From contig CANJPX010000021.1 in assembly GCA_947476185.1 (NCBI GenBank), forward strand, positions 1-45,490: a stretch of DNA of 45,490 bases, read 5' to 3'. Numbering within the stretch: the stretch's first letter is position 1; every line of letters begins with the position of its first letter. Below, piece after piece: positions 18,276-26,987 of the stretch. A program made the position numbers and the translations under genes. Below the pieces are notes generated by a model. It worked only from the letters and a program-made list of their open reading frames with translations. It had not been told where the DNA came from and did no database searches. The DNA comes from Bacteroidota bacterium (GTDB lineage Bacteria > Bacteroidota > Bacteroidia > 2-12-FULL-35-15).

Positions 18276-18425
18276 ATTATAATTTTGAAATGTATTAGAA
18301 TAAACGTCTTTTTTGTTAATCAGAATTTTACATTAAATGACATCTAAGCAATATGCAGAAAGGTTAATGTAATTGGATTATCATGGATGCACTTTCGGTA
18401 TTATTACTACCTTTACTGATAATAA

Positions 18426-19313
18426 ATGTTATTAAAAATGGATTTAAGTAAATTAAAAAGGCGACCTGCATATCCTTTCGAGACAATTGCAGTTGCAATT
18501 TCATTTTCTCCTCGTTGTCAATCAATATTATCTGAAGCTAAACGATTGTCTGATATTTTTGGAGCGTCCCTATTGCTTTTGCATATAGGCGATAAAACCT
18601 CTGAAAAGGAACAGTATCTGGATGGAATAATGTTAGCAGCTAAAGTAGACCCTAATCATTCACGGATAATTTGGATGGAAGGTGACCCTGTTGATACAAT
18701 TTTGCAACTGTGCAAATTGAATATAGTGGATCTATTAGTTTTAGGGGCTCTTGAAAAGGAAAATTTTCTAAAATTTTATATAGGGTCTATCGCACGTAAT
18801 ATCAGCCGGAAGGCAAAATGTTCAGTATTGTTGCTTACCAACCCAACAAGAGAACCATTAAAATTTAAAAAAATAGTTGTTAATGGTGTGGAAAATCCAA
18901 AAACAATAAATACAATAAATACCTCCCTTTATCTTGCAAAACATTTAAAAGTAAAGGATATTACAATTGTTAATGAAATGGATGTTTCCGGTCTTGCTAT
19001 GGCTATTTCCGATAATAGCACAGCTCCTCAAACAAAAGAACTTAAGAAAAATCTTGCGGAAGATTCAGTTGAGACGCTTCAAATGATCATAGATAAGTGT
19101 GATGCGGGTGATATAAAAGTTACCAATAAAATTATTAAGGGCAAACCGGGGTATGCCATCAGTAAATTTTCAAAAGATAAAAAAGCAGACCTGTTGGTAA
19201 TAAACTCTCCTGATACTCACTTAAATGTTTTTGATAGAATTTTTACTCATGATATTGAATTCGTTTTGGCGAATTTACCTTGTAATGTATTAATAGTTCA
19301 CTCTCGCGTATAG
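18426..19313 (+). CDS. Tandem universal stress protein (two UspA domains)
   Basis: A 295-residue soluble protein made of two Usp domains, roughly residues 20-140 (FETIAVAISFSPRC ... LLVLGALEKENFLKFYIGSIARNISRKAKCSVLLL) and 150-293 (KKIVVNGVENPKT ... DLLVINSPD). The first domain keeps a G-rich GSIARNI loop similar to the ATP-binding motif of MJ0577-type Usps; the second is more degenerate. The start could be the ATG at 18426 or at 18438. It precedes a CPA2 antiporter gene by only 7 bases, so it probably modulates that transporter, a role known for some Usp-antiporter pairs. Confidence 0.88.
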   Translation: MLLKMDLSKLKRRPAYPFETIAVAISFSPRCQSILSEAKRLSDIFGASLLLLHIGDKTSEKEQYLDGIMLAAKVDPNHSRIIWMEGDPVDTILQLCKLNIVDLLVLGALEKENFLKFYIGSIARNISRKAKCSVLLLTNPTREPLKFKKIVVNGVENPKTINTINTSLYLAKHLKVKDITIVNEMDVSGLAMAISDNSTAPQTKELKKNLAEDSVETLQMIIDKCDAGDIKVTNKIIKGKPGYAISKFSKDKKADLLVINSPDTHLNVFDRIFTHDIEFVLANLPCNVLIVHSRV

Positions 19314-19320
19314 ATCATTT

Positions 19321-20556
19321 ATGATTAAACTAGCCCATAGCGAATTAATTGTTTTGCTTTTATCGATCAGCACAATGCTGATCATTTCTCGCATTTTTGC
19401 CGAGTTGGGAAAGCGATGGAAGTTGCCTGTTGTAATGGGTGAATTGATTGTGGGGATTATTTTGGGACCCACTATTTTAGGAATGCTTTATCCGGATATT
19501 TTTGGTTATTTATTTCCTAAGACTGGAAATATTCCAATTGCTCTTGATGGTATTTTTAGTTTATCAGTGATCATGTTACTTTTTGTAGCAGGGATGGAGG
19601 TACAATTATCCCAAGTGTTAAAACAAGGAAAGGTTGCCGTTTATACAAGTATGTTCAGTATGGTAATTCCCTTTTTTACCGGCTTTGCTGTGGCATGGTT
19701 CTTCCCCGAAATATTTTCAATTAGCAATGAGCCCGGTCCAAAATTGTTATTCGCCCTGTTTTTTGGAACAGCATTGTCGATATCTGCATTGCCTGTAATA
19801 GCTCGTATTTTGATGGACATGAATTTATTTAAGACCAATATAGGAATGGTCATTATTGCTTCTGCTATGTTCAATGATCTTATTGGCTGGCTGATTTTTT
19901 CATGGATATTGAGTATGACCAATCAGATACATTCGGATACCTTAAGTATAGGATACACAATATTCTATATTATTGGTTTTGGTTTATTCATGTTGACTAT
20001 CGGTAAAAAAATAATTGACAAGACATTGCCTTGGATGCAAACTAAATTATCATGGCCGGGAGGCGTCCTTTCTATTTCGTTAGGGATTTGTTTGTTATCT
20101 GCCGCATTTACCGAAGCGATTAATATTCATGCAATACTTGGCGCGTTCATTGCCGGCATTGCCTTTGGTGATAGTGTTCATCTTCGAGAAGAGGCTCGGG
20201 AGATCATTCATCAATTTGTAACGAACTTTTTTGCTCCATTGTTTTTTGTTTCCATCGGATTGAAAGTGAATTTTATTGAAAATTTTGATCCTGTTATTGT
20301 TGCGATTGTGTTGGTTCTTGCTTTTGTTGGAAAAGTATTAGGTGCGACTATCGGTGCACGAATTGGAGGAATGAGTAAAAATCAATCTCTTGCTGTCGGA
20401 TTCGGAATGAATGCACGTGGCGCCATGGAAATTATTTTAGGTACACTTGCATTAAATGCCGGTTTAATTTCAAAACCAATATTTGTTGCTCTTGTAATTA
20501 TGGCATTGGTGACGAGTATCACAAGTGGACCCCTTATGAAAAAATTTATTGATTAG
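19321..20556 (+). CDS. CPA2-family cation:proton antiporter
   Basis: A 411-residue polytopic membrane protein with about 12-13 hydrophobic helices, of the monovalent cation:proton antiporter-2 (KefB/NapA-like) family. The start carries the typical ELGKRWKLPVVMGELIVGIILGPTILG. A central helix has NDLIGW, where this family places its ion-coupling Asp. LGAFIAGIAFGD and FFAPLFFVSIGLKVNF are further family motifs, and GMNARGAMEIILG contains the late conserved Arg region. There is no C-terminal TrkA-N domain, so the upstream Usp protein is the likely cytosolic regulator. K+ or Na+ specificity cannot be decided. It lies between the usp gene and miaE in one operon. Confidence 0.9.
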   Translation: MIKLAHSELIVLLLSISTMLIISRIFAELGKRWKLPVVMGELIVGIILGPTILGMLYPDIFGYLFPKTGNIPIALDGIFSLSVIMLLFVAGMEVQLSQVLKQGKVAVYTSMFSMVIPFFTGFAVAWFFPEIFSISNEPGPKLLFALFFGTALSISALPVIARILMDMNLFKTNIGMVIIASAMFNDLIGWLIFSWILSMTNQIHSDTLSIGYTIFYIIGFGLFMLTIGKKIIDKTLPWMQTKLSWPGGVLSISLGICLLSAAFTEAINIHAILGAFIAGIAFGDSVHLREEAREIIHQFVTNFFAPLFFVSIGLKVNFIENFDPVIVAIVLVLAFVGKVLGATIGARIGGMSKNQSLAVGFGMNARGAMEIILGTLALNAGLISKPIFVALVIMALVTSITSGPLMKKFID

Positions 20557-20560
20557 AAAA

Positions 20561-21142
20561 ATGTTAGGATTAAAATTACCAACCGACCCTCGCTGGGTAA
20601 ATATTGTAGAATCTAATATTGACGATATCTTGACAGATCACGCTTGGTGCGAACAAAAGGCAGCAACCAACGCATTGTCATTGATAATTAATAACCCCAA
20701 CTATCCTGAATTGATTTCTGCTCTTTTAATAATTGTGAAAGAAGAGGTGGAACATTTTGAGATGGTTCACAATTTAATTTTGTCCCGTGGAAAAATGCTT
20801 GGTCCTGAAAATAAAGACAATTATGTAAATGAGCTTTATAAGTTCATGCTTAAGGGCGGAAGCAGAAGACAATCATTGGTAGATCGTTTGCTTTTTTCTG
20901 CAATGATAGAAGCAAGAAGTTGCGAACGTTTCAGGGTTCTTTCAGAAAATCTAAAAGATGCGGAGCTTGCAAAATTTTATTATGATCTGATGGTCAGTGA
21001 AGCCGGACACTACACAACATTTTTAGGCTTTGCGCGTAAATATGCCGATGGTATTGATGTGGACAAACGTTGGAAAGAGTGGCTGGAATATGAAGCATCG
21101 ATCATTACTAATTATGGAAAAGATACATCTGTCCACGGGTAG
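20561..21142 (+). CDS. miaE: tRNA 2-methylthio-N6-isopentenyladenosine-37 hydroxylase
   Basis: MiaE hydroxylates the isopentenyl group of ms2i6A37 in tRNAs that read UNN codons, using a di-iron centre and O2. I start at the ATG at 20561 (MLGLKLPTDPRWV, the family start) rather than the TTG 12 bases upstream, which overlaps the antiporter stop. The 193-residue protein has the ferritin-like ligand set E31, E62-x2-H65, E117 and E147-x2-H150. It lies 4 bases after the antiporter gene, so it is co-transcribed with a stress/transport operon. The link is unexplained but fits oxygen- or stress-dependent tRNA modification. Confidence 0.9.
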   Translation: MLGLKLPTDPRWVNIVESNIDDILTDHAWCEQKAATNALSLIINNPNYPELISALLIIVKEEVEHFEMVHNLILSRGKMLGPENKDNYVNELYKFMLKGGSRRQSLVDRLLFSAMIEARSCERFRVLSENLKDAELAKFYYDLMVSEAGHYTTFLGFARKYADGIDVDKRWKEWLEYEASIITNYGKDTSVHG

Positions 21143-21231
21143 TTTTTTCACTACTATGCAATAAAAGGGAAGATGAGTTTCGCAGAGATCTAATTAAGAA
21201 AATTACATCATTTTTCAATACCTGAAAAATA

Positions 21232-21648
21232 CTAAGCACGCATCATCTTGGCCTTCCATTCTTCCGGGATCAAAATTGTTTGATTGGTTTTATAATTGAA
21301 ACAAACAATAACTGCGAGTCCTTTTGCAACTTCTGATTCAACCCCGTTCACTACTTTTACTATGGAACAACTCATGTCAAAACTCTTTGTTCCCATTTTT
21401 GAAACCCATGTGTATACAAATACTTTGTCTTCCAATAAAATAGGTTGTTTGTATTCAACTTCCACTTTCGCAAGAATGATACCCTCATTTTCCCAATCGA
21501 TAATAATATTGTCAGATGCAAAAGCATAAAAATAATCAAGACGGGCCAATTCAAAATAAGTAACATGGTTCGCGTTGTTTACATGTCCTAATTTATCTAT
21601 GTCCTTAAAACGTATCTGTATGGGAGTTTTTTGTTTGAATGGGGTCAT
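21232..21648 (-). CDS. Hotdog-fold acyl-CoA thioesterase (4HBT/YbgC-like)
   Basis: A 138-residue single hotdog domain of the 4-hydroxybenzoyl-CoA thioesterase type. The N-terminal IRFKDIDKLGHVNNANHVTYFELARLDYF has the conserved Asp and the GHVNNA motif that form the active site with an E/D helix. It hydrolyses acyl-CoA or acyl-ACP thioesters; the chain preference is unknown. Its ATG overlaps the stop codon of the CapD-like gene upstream (ATGA), so translation is likely coupled and the two genes share an operon. Confidence 0.85.
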   Translation of the reverse strand: MTPFKQKTPIQIRFKDIDKLGHVNNANHVTYFELARLDYFYAFASDNIIIDWENEGIILAKVEVEYKQPILLEDKVFVYTWVSKMGTKSFDMSCSIVKVVNGVESEVAKGLAVIVCFNYKTNQTILIPEEWKAKMMRA

Positions 21649-23531
21649 AATTTCTGATCTAATTCTTCATAAACGGAATTATTGCTTTTGAATTCAGGCA
21701 CTAATTCTTTCATTTTTTTTACGATTGCTTTGTTGTTCTGTTTGCCGAATAATTCTATCAGTTCAGAAATGGATGAGGAGATATTTTCAAAATCATATTC
21801 CTTAACTTTTGCGATCAGAATTTGTTTATGATGCGTTGGTATTGTGTTTTCATGGTCTGCTAATAATTCTTCAAATAATTTTTCTCCTGGTCGCAATCCA
21901 GTATATTCAATCCGTATGTCTTTATCAAGTGTTAATCCTGAAAGTTTTATCATTTTTTTTGCAAGGTCAATGATCTTTACAGATTCGCCCATATCAAAAA
22001 TAAATATTTCACCGCCTTTTCCCATCGCTCCTGCTTCTAATACCAGTTGACAAGCTTCCGGGATGGTCATAAAAAAACGTGTGATATCAGGATGAGTTAT
22101 GGTGACAGGACCGCCATTTTCAATTTGCTGTCTGAATCGTGGGATCACTGAACCATTGGAGCCGAGTACATTTCCAAATCGAGTGGTAATAAATTTTGTA
22201 TGGGAATTTTTGCTCAACGATTGTGCATAGATCTCCGCTATTCGTTTGCTTGCACCCATCACATTTGTTGGGTTGACAGCTTTATCGGTGGAAACCATTA
22301 CAAATTTCTCAACTTTATATTGTACCGACAGGTCAGCTAATATTTTTGTTCCGGAGACGTTTGTAGAAATAGATTCTGATGGGTTATTTTCCATCATAGG
22401 AACATGTTTATAGGCCGCCGCATGAAAAATTATTTCAGGCTGAAATGTTTTAAAGACATTTTCCATTCGCTCTTTATTTCGAATGTCACCCATAACGATC
22501 TCATAGGATTGTTGTTTATACTTATCAAATAACTCCATCTCCATTTCATACAATGGCGATTCTGCCTGATCGAGCAAAATGATTTTTTTAGGATTAAACC
22601 GAATGACTTGGCGGACAATTTCACTTCCAATACTTCCGGCAGCACCAGTAACCAGAATGGTTTTATTAGATAATTGTTTTTGAATATTTTCTTTGTTAAG
22701 TTGTATCTGATCTCGCTCCAGAAGCTCTTCGATCTGCACTTTTTTGATCTGACGGAAACTCAATTCGCCATTGATCCAATTTGTTACAGGAGGCACATTT
22801 AAAACTTTTGTATTATGATTCAAACAGATATCTACAATTTGTTGTTTTTTGGCAGGAGATAAATTCTGGACAGATATTATTAAGTTTGAAACATCATTTT
22901 CGCTGAGTAATTCATCAAGTTTCGAAATGTTGTAAATGGTGGTTCCCTCTAATTTTTTTCCTTGTTTCTTTGCATCATCATCAATAAAGCCAAGTACTTT
23001 ATATTTTGTTCCTGCATCGCGGTCAAGCGTTCGTTTTGTAATTATTCCTGATTCGCCGGCACCGAAAATTACAACGCTTCTTTTTTCTCTCGTTGGATTT
23101 GTTAGTTCGAGGTAAAGCGCCTTGAACATGACCCTTAAACTGATCATTAAAAAGGCCGTGGCCATATAATCAATGATAATGATTGAAAAAGGAATTGGAA
23201 ATTTGTGATTTATAAAATAGAAGAAAAAGAGATTGATAAGCAAAAAAAAGAAACTTCCTATCGAAATAATAATGAAAATACGCTGAGCATCTTTTGAACT
23301 GGTGTATTTTACAATACCTTGGTAGGTTTTCGAGAAATAGAAGCTGAGTGCTCTTATTCCTAATACCAGTCCGAATACTAAAGGAAAAGCATCAATTTCT
23401 ACTTTCGGAATAGAGAAATTAAAACGCACCAAATATGCCAATACCAATGAAAACAGGCAAATACCGATATCGATGAAAAAAATTATCCATCGTGGCATGT
23501 TGCGCTGGAAAAGTATGTCGATTGCCTTCAT
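21645..23531 (-). CDS. Membrane nucleoside-diphosphate-sugar 4,6-dehydratase (FlaA1/PglF/CapD-like)
   Basis: A predicted inner-membrane enzyme that converts a UDP-N-acetylhexosamine into a 4-keto-6-deoxy sugar for polysaccharide or glycan synthesis. I place the start at the ATG at 23531 (MKAIDILFQRNMPRW), which gives 628 residues and the canonical four N-terminal helices. An ATG at 23600 would add one extra hydrophobic stretch. A CoA-binding-like Rossmann segment follows (VVIFGAGESGIITKRTL). The SDR domain starts at LVTGAAGSIGSE and carries VSTDKAVNPTNVMGASKR with the M-x3-K active site of this subgroup. It diverges from an epimerase and a glycosyltransferase, indicating a surface-glycan locus. 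Confidence 0.9.
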   Translation of the reverse strand: MKAIDILFQRNMPRWIIFFIDIGICLFSLVLAYLVRFNFSIPKVEIDAFPLVFGLVLGIRALSFYFSKTYQGIVKYTSSKDAQRIFIIISIGSFFFLLINLFFFYFINHKFPIPFSIIIIDYMATAFLMISLRVMFKALYLELTNPTREKRSVVIFGAGESGIITKRTLDRDAGTKYKVLGFIDDDAKKQGKKLEGTTIYNISKLDELLSENDVSNLIISVQNLSPAKKQQIVDICLNHNTKVLNVPPVTNWINGELSFRQIKKVQIEELLERDQIQLNKENIQKQLSNKTILVTGAAGSIGSEIVRQVIRFNPKKIILLDQAESPLYEMEMELFDKYKQQSYEIVMGDIRNKERMENVFKTFQPEIIFHAAAYKHVPMMENNPSESISTNVSGTKILADLSVQYKVEKFVMVSTDKAVNPTNVMGASKRIAEIYAQSLSKNSHTKFITTRFGNVLGSNGSVIPRFRQQIENGGPVTITHPDITRFFMTIPEACQLVLEAGAMGKGGEIFIFDMGESVKIIDLAKKMIKLSGLTLDKDIRIEYTGLRPGEKLFEELLADHENTIPTHHKQILIAKVKEYDFENISSSISELIELFGKQNNKAIVKKMKELVPEFKSNNSVYEELDQKL

Positions 23532-23652
23532 AGAATTTGATAGTTCACCAAAGATAATTATTATCATTGATAATATGATGATCAAAAAAAAATACCGCAT
23601 AGGTTTAATGATTACCTTATAATTGCTATTTTTACATACATATACAATATTT

Positions 23653-24648
23653 ATGAAAGTATCTTTAGTTACAGGTGGGGCAGGTTTTATAGGTGCGCAT
23701 GTTACCAACGAATTGTTAAAACTTAATCACAAAGTGATAGTTTTAGATGATTTGAGTGGTGGATTTATTGAAAATGTGAATCCGAATGCCGTTTTTATTG
23801 AAGGTTCTATTACAGATATTGTTTTACTTGAAAGGATTTTTAACGAATATAAATTTGATTATGTCTATCATCTCGCTGCCTATGCTGCCGAAGGGTTAAG
23901 TCATTTTATCAAACGATTTAATTATACTAATAACTTGATCGGTAGTGTAAATTTGATAAACGAAAGTGTCAAACATAAAGTAAAATGTTTCGTCTTTACT
24001 TCTTCAATTGCTGTTTACGGGTCAATGCCTCCTCCGATGGAAGAAGAAATGACCCCTCATCCTGAAGATCCTTATGGAATTGCTAAATATGCTGTTGAAT
24101 TGGACCTAAAGGTGACACATGAAATGTTCGGTTTAAATTCTGTTATTTTCCGTCCTCACAATGTATATGGAGAATATCAGAATATAGGGGATAGATACAG
24201 AAATGTTGTGGGGATCTTCATGAATCAATTACTTCAAAAAAAACCGTTAACTGTTTTTGGTGATGGAATGCAATCTCGTGCATTTAGCTATATCGGTGAT
24301 ATTGCCCCACATATCGCCAATTGTGTGAACATTCCGGAAGCATATAACCAAATATTCAATATTGGAGCAGATGAGGATTATACTGTCAAAGAGCTCGCAC
24401 AAGCCGTGATGTCAGCTATGAATATTAAAGGAGTATTACGACAACTACCTGCACGTAATGAAGTTTTGCATGCGCATTCAAATCATGAAAAAGCACAGAG
24501 AATATTTGGTGTCAGGTCAGAAACATCTCTTTTAGAGGGTTTGAATAAGATGGCAGAATGGGTAAAACACGTAGGAATAAGGAAGAGTAGCCGATTTGAA
24601 AATATTGAATTAACAGAAAAGTTGCCGGATGTTTGGCTTGAAGATTAA
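23653..24648 (+). CDS. NAD-dependent epimerase/dehydratase (extended SDR)
   Basis: A 331-residue sugar-nucleotide enzyme, GalE-like. I start at the ATG at 23653 (MKVSLVTGGAGFIGAHV), where the Rossmann motif GGAGFIG begins; the ten residues upstream in frame are not family-like. The catalytic residues are S/T in FTSSIAVYG and the Y-x3-K pair in YGIAKYA (DPYGIAKYAVE). A C-terminal substrate domain contains NVYGEYQNIGDRYRNVVGIF. Candidate substrates are UDP-glucose/GalNAc-type sugars. It is followed 9 bases later by a glycosyltransferase gene, and both diverge from the CapD-like gene. Confidence 0.88.
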   Translation: MKVSLVTGGAGFIGAHVTNELLKLNHKVIVLDDLSGGFIENVNPNAVFIEGSITDIVLLERIFNEYKFDYVYHLAAYAAEGLSHFIKRFNYTNNLIGSVNLINESVKHKVKCFVFTSSIAVYGSMPPPMEEEMTPHPEDPYGIAKYAVELDLKVTHEMFGLNSVIFRPHNVYGEYQNIGDRYRNVVGIFMNQLLQKKPLTVFGDGMQSRAFSYIGDIAPHIANCVNIPEAYNQIFNIGADEDYTVKELAQAVMSAMNIKGVLRQLPARNEVLHAHSNHEKAQRIFGVRSETSLLEGLNKMAEWVKHVGIRKSSRFENIELTEKLPDVWLED

Positions 24649-24657
24649 TTTCGAATC

Positions 24658-25743
24658 ATGAGAAAAATTTTATTTATAGCATCTCATCGTAAGGATCGAT
24701 CTCCAAGTCAGCGATTCCGATTTGAACAGTATTTCGAATTTTTGAAACAAAATAATTTTGATCCAGAGCTTTCCAATTTACTTTCGGAGGAGGACGATAA
24801 ATCTTTTTATACTAAAGGCCGTTTTTTGAATAAAGCAGTTTTATTGGTAAAGGGCTTTTTTAAAAGATGGAAAGATTTGAAAGGAGCAAAAAATGCCGAC
24901 ATTGTTTTTGTTCAAAGAGAAGCCTTTATGACAGGCTCTGTTTTTTTTGAAAAAAAAATGAGTCGAAACAAAAATAAATTAGTTTTTGATTTTGATGATT
25001 CTATTTGGATTCTGGATACTTCAGATGCAAATAAAAAGTGGGAATGGTTGAAAGATCCGGCAAAGACATCCCGTATCATTGCCTTGTCAGATATGGTTTT
25101 TGCAGGCAACCAATATTTGGCAGAGTATGCCAAAAAATTCAATAAAAATGTATTGATCGTTCCAACAACCATTGATACCAGTGAATACAAAAGATCAGGA
25201 CCTGTTAATAATAATGAAACAATTTGTATCGGATGGAGTGGAAGTATTACCACTATTAAACATTTCGAATATGCAATTCCATTCTTATTAAGGATTAAAA
25301 AAAAATATGGCAAACGTTTATTAATTAAAGTGATTGGCGATAGCTCTTATTTTCATGAAGAGCTTGAAATAAGCGGTGTTGCCTGGACCAAAAAAGAGGA
25401 GATAAAAGAACTGTCGGAATTTGATATTGGAATTATGCCTTTGCCTTTTGATGAGTGGACAAAAGGGAAATGCGGACTGAAAGGATTACAATATATGGCT
25501 CTTGAGATCCCTACAATTATGTCTCCTGTTGGGGTTAATACTGAGATAATAGACGATGGAATTAATGGGTTTTTAGCGGATACTGAGGAGGAGTGGATGG
25601 AAAAAATTTCATGTCTCATCGATTCATTTGAATTACGTCAAAGGATAGGTAAAAAAGGACGGGAAACGGTTGAAAAGGGATATTCTGTTGAGTCTCAAAA
25701 AAACATTTATTTGCAAGCCTTTAATGAATTATTGAAACGATAA
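24658..25743 (+). CDS. Glycosyltransferase, GT-B fold (group 1-like)
   Basis: A 361-residue predicted cytosolic glycosyltransferase. The N-terminal half starts with KILFIASHRKDRSPSQRFRFEQ, and a DFDDSIW motif appears near residue 115. The C-terminal half has IGWSGSITTIKHFEY, the acidic stretch FDIGIMPLPFDEW, and the nucleotide-sugar-binding KCGLKGLQYMALEIPTIMSPVG. There the E-x7-E motif is only partly conserved. A DGINGFLADTEEEW segment closes the fold as in GT4 enzymes. It lies 9 bases after the epimerase gene, so the pair likely builds one step of a surface polysaccharide. Donor and acceptor are unknown. Confidence 0.82.
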   Translation: MRKILFIASHRKDRSPSQRFRFEQYFEFLKQNNFDPELSNLLSEEDDKSFYTKGRFLNKAVLLVKGFFKRWKDLKGAKNADIVFVQREAFMTGSVFFEKKMSRNKNKLVFDFDDSIWILDTSDANKKWEWLKDPAKTSRIIALSDMVFAGNQYLAEYAKKFNKNVLIVPTTIDTSEYKRSGPVNNNETICIGWSGSITTIKHFEYAIPFLLRIKKKYGKRLLIKVIGDSSYFHEELEISGVAWTKKEEIKELSEFDIGIMPLPFDEWTKGKCGLKGLQYMALEIPTIMSPVGVNTEIIDDGINGFLADTEEEWMEKISCLIDSFELRQRIGKKGRETVEKGYSVESQKNIYLQAFNELLKR

Positions 25744-25748
25744 AATCC

Positions 25749-25756
25749 TATATTTG
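25749..25756 (+). promoter_or_regulatory. Candidate -7 box for gcvT
   Basis: TATATTTG matches TAnnTTTG and lies just after the glycosyltransferase stop. It would give a leader of about 84 nt before gcvT. A TTG at 25732-25734 is only 14 nt upstream, shorter than ideal. The leader does not show a recognisable glycine riboswitch. Confidence 0.38.
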
Positions 25757-25844
25757 TAAAAATGCACCTTGCTATCAACAACTAATTTCAGGGTTGTCTG
25801 GATAAATAATATAGAATAAGAACCTTTAATAAATTATATTAACT

Positions 25845-26945
25845 ATGGAAACATCAACAGAATTGAAAAGTGTAGCACTTGAAAATAAACATATTTCTTT
25901 GGGAGCCAAAATGGTTCCTTTTGCAGGATATTTAATGCCAGTTTCATATTCAGGTTTAAATGATGAACATGCGACAGTGCGAAATGCAATGGGGGTATTT
26001 GATGTTAGTCATATGGGTGAGTTTATCTTAAAAGGCGAGCATGCTTTAGATCTGATTCAGCGTGTTACTTCAAATGATGCGTCAGTTCTTGTAAATGATA
26101 AAATTCAATATTCTTGTCTGCCAAATGATAAAGGCGGAATTGTAGATGATCTACTGGTATATCGTATCAACGAAAAAGAATATATGTTGGTAGTGAACGC
26201 TTCAAATATCGATAAAGATTGGGATTGGATCAGTAAATATAATACCAAAGGTGTGGAAATGAAAAACATTTCTGATGATGTTTCTTTATTGGCTGTTCAA
26301 GGACCGAAGGCGATCCTTGCTTTGCAAAAACTTACGGATGTTAACTTATCCGATATCCCTTATTATGCTTTTAAAATTGGCAAATTCAACGGTGAAGAAA
26401 ATGTTGTAATTTCTAATACAGGATATACTGGAGCAGGCGGATTTGAACTTTATTTTCCAAATAAAGTTGCCGACAAAATGTGGGATGCTATTTTTGCTGC
26501 CGGTTCCGAATATGGTATCAAACCAATTGGATTAGGAGCACGTGATACATTGCGTTTGGAAATGGGATTCTGTTTATATGGAAACGATATAAATGATACT
26601 ACTTCTCCAATAGAAGCCGGATTAGGTTGGATCACAAAATTCACAAAAGAATTTACGAATAAAGCAGCTTTACTGGAGCAAAAAGAAAAAGGTGTTTCTA
26701 AAAAATTAGTTGGCTTCGAAATGGTTGATCGCGGTATCCCACGCCATGATTATCAAATTGCTGATGCGAGTGGTAATGTGATTGGTGTCGTAACTTCAGG
26801 AACTCAATCCCCAACATTGAACAAGGCAATTGGAATGGGTTATGTTCCAACAGCTTTTTCAAAATCGGATTCAGAAATATTTATTATGATTCGCGATAAA
26901 GCAATAAAAGCAAAAGTTGTGAAAACCCCATTTTATAAAGCGTAA
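25845..26945 (+). CDS. gcvT: Aminomethyltransferase, T protein of the glycine cleavage system
   Basis: GcvT takes the aminomethyl group from the lipoylated H protein and transfers it to tetrahydrofolate, releasing ammonia. The 366-residue protein has the family start [31 protein letters not shown] and FDVSHMGEF. The D in IVDDLLVYR corresponds to the catalytic Asp (E. coli D101 region), and a folate-binding [12 protein letters not shown] follows. [16 protein letters not shown] and the C-terminal barrel [21 protein letters not shown] complete the fold. It is full length. The other gcv genes are not adjacent. A dispersed repeat separates it from comB. Confidence 0.95.
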   Translation: METSTELKSVALENKHISLGAKMVPFAGYLMPVSYSGLNDEHATVRNAMGVFDVSHMGEFILKGEHALDLIQRVTSNDASVLVNDKIQYSCLPNDKGGIVDDLLVYRINEKEYMLVVNASNIDKDWDWISKYNTKGVEMKNISDDVSLLAVQGPKAILALQKLTDVNLSDIPYYAFKIGKFNGEENVVISNTGYTGAGGFELYFPNKVADKMWDAIFAAGSEYGIKPIGLGARDTLRLEMGFCLYGNDINDTTSPIEAGLGWITKFTKEFTNKAALLEQKEKGVSKKLVGFEMVDRGIPRHDYQIADASGNVIGVVTSGTQSPTLNKAIGMGYVPTAFSKSDSEIFIMIRDKAIKAKVVKTPFYKA

Positions 26946-26950
26946 TCTTA

Positions 26951-26980
26951 CCTCATCCAAACCTCTCCGGAAAGAGAGGG
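26951..26980. repeat. Dispersed Bacteroidota-type repeat, copy A
   Basis: CCTCATCCAAACCTCTCC followed by GGAAAGAGAGGG. It contains a short hairpin (CCTCTC/GAGAGG) and fills the gap between gcvT and comB. It is related in reverse orientation to 36666-36695. Its GAGAGGGAG end lies directly before the comB start and may serve as a ribosome-binding purine run. Confidence 0.6.
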
Positions 26981-26987
26981 AGATCGT

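Noticed and set aside
23601-23708. Longer N terminus of the CapD-like dehydratase up to 23708
   Set aside because: The extra residues are antisense to the start of the divergent epimerase and do not resemble the family; the ATG at 23531 gives the canonical four-helix N terminus.
24912-25313. 133-codon open frame antisense to the glycosyltransferase
   Set aside because: It lies wholly inside a convincing gene on the other strand, has no domain and reflects AT-rich codon usage.
25757-25844. Possible glycine riboswitch in the gcvT leader
   Set aside because: The roughly 84-nt leader is too short for a tandem glycine aptamer and lacks its conserved G-rich core; only a weak ACAAC/GTTGT pairing is visible.
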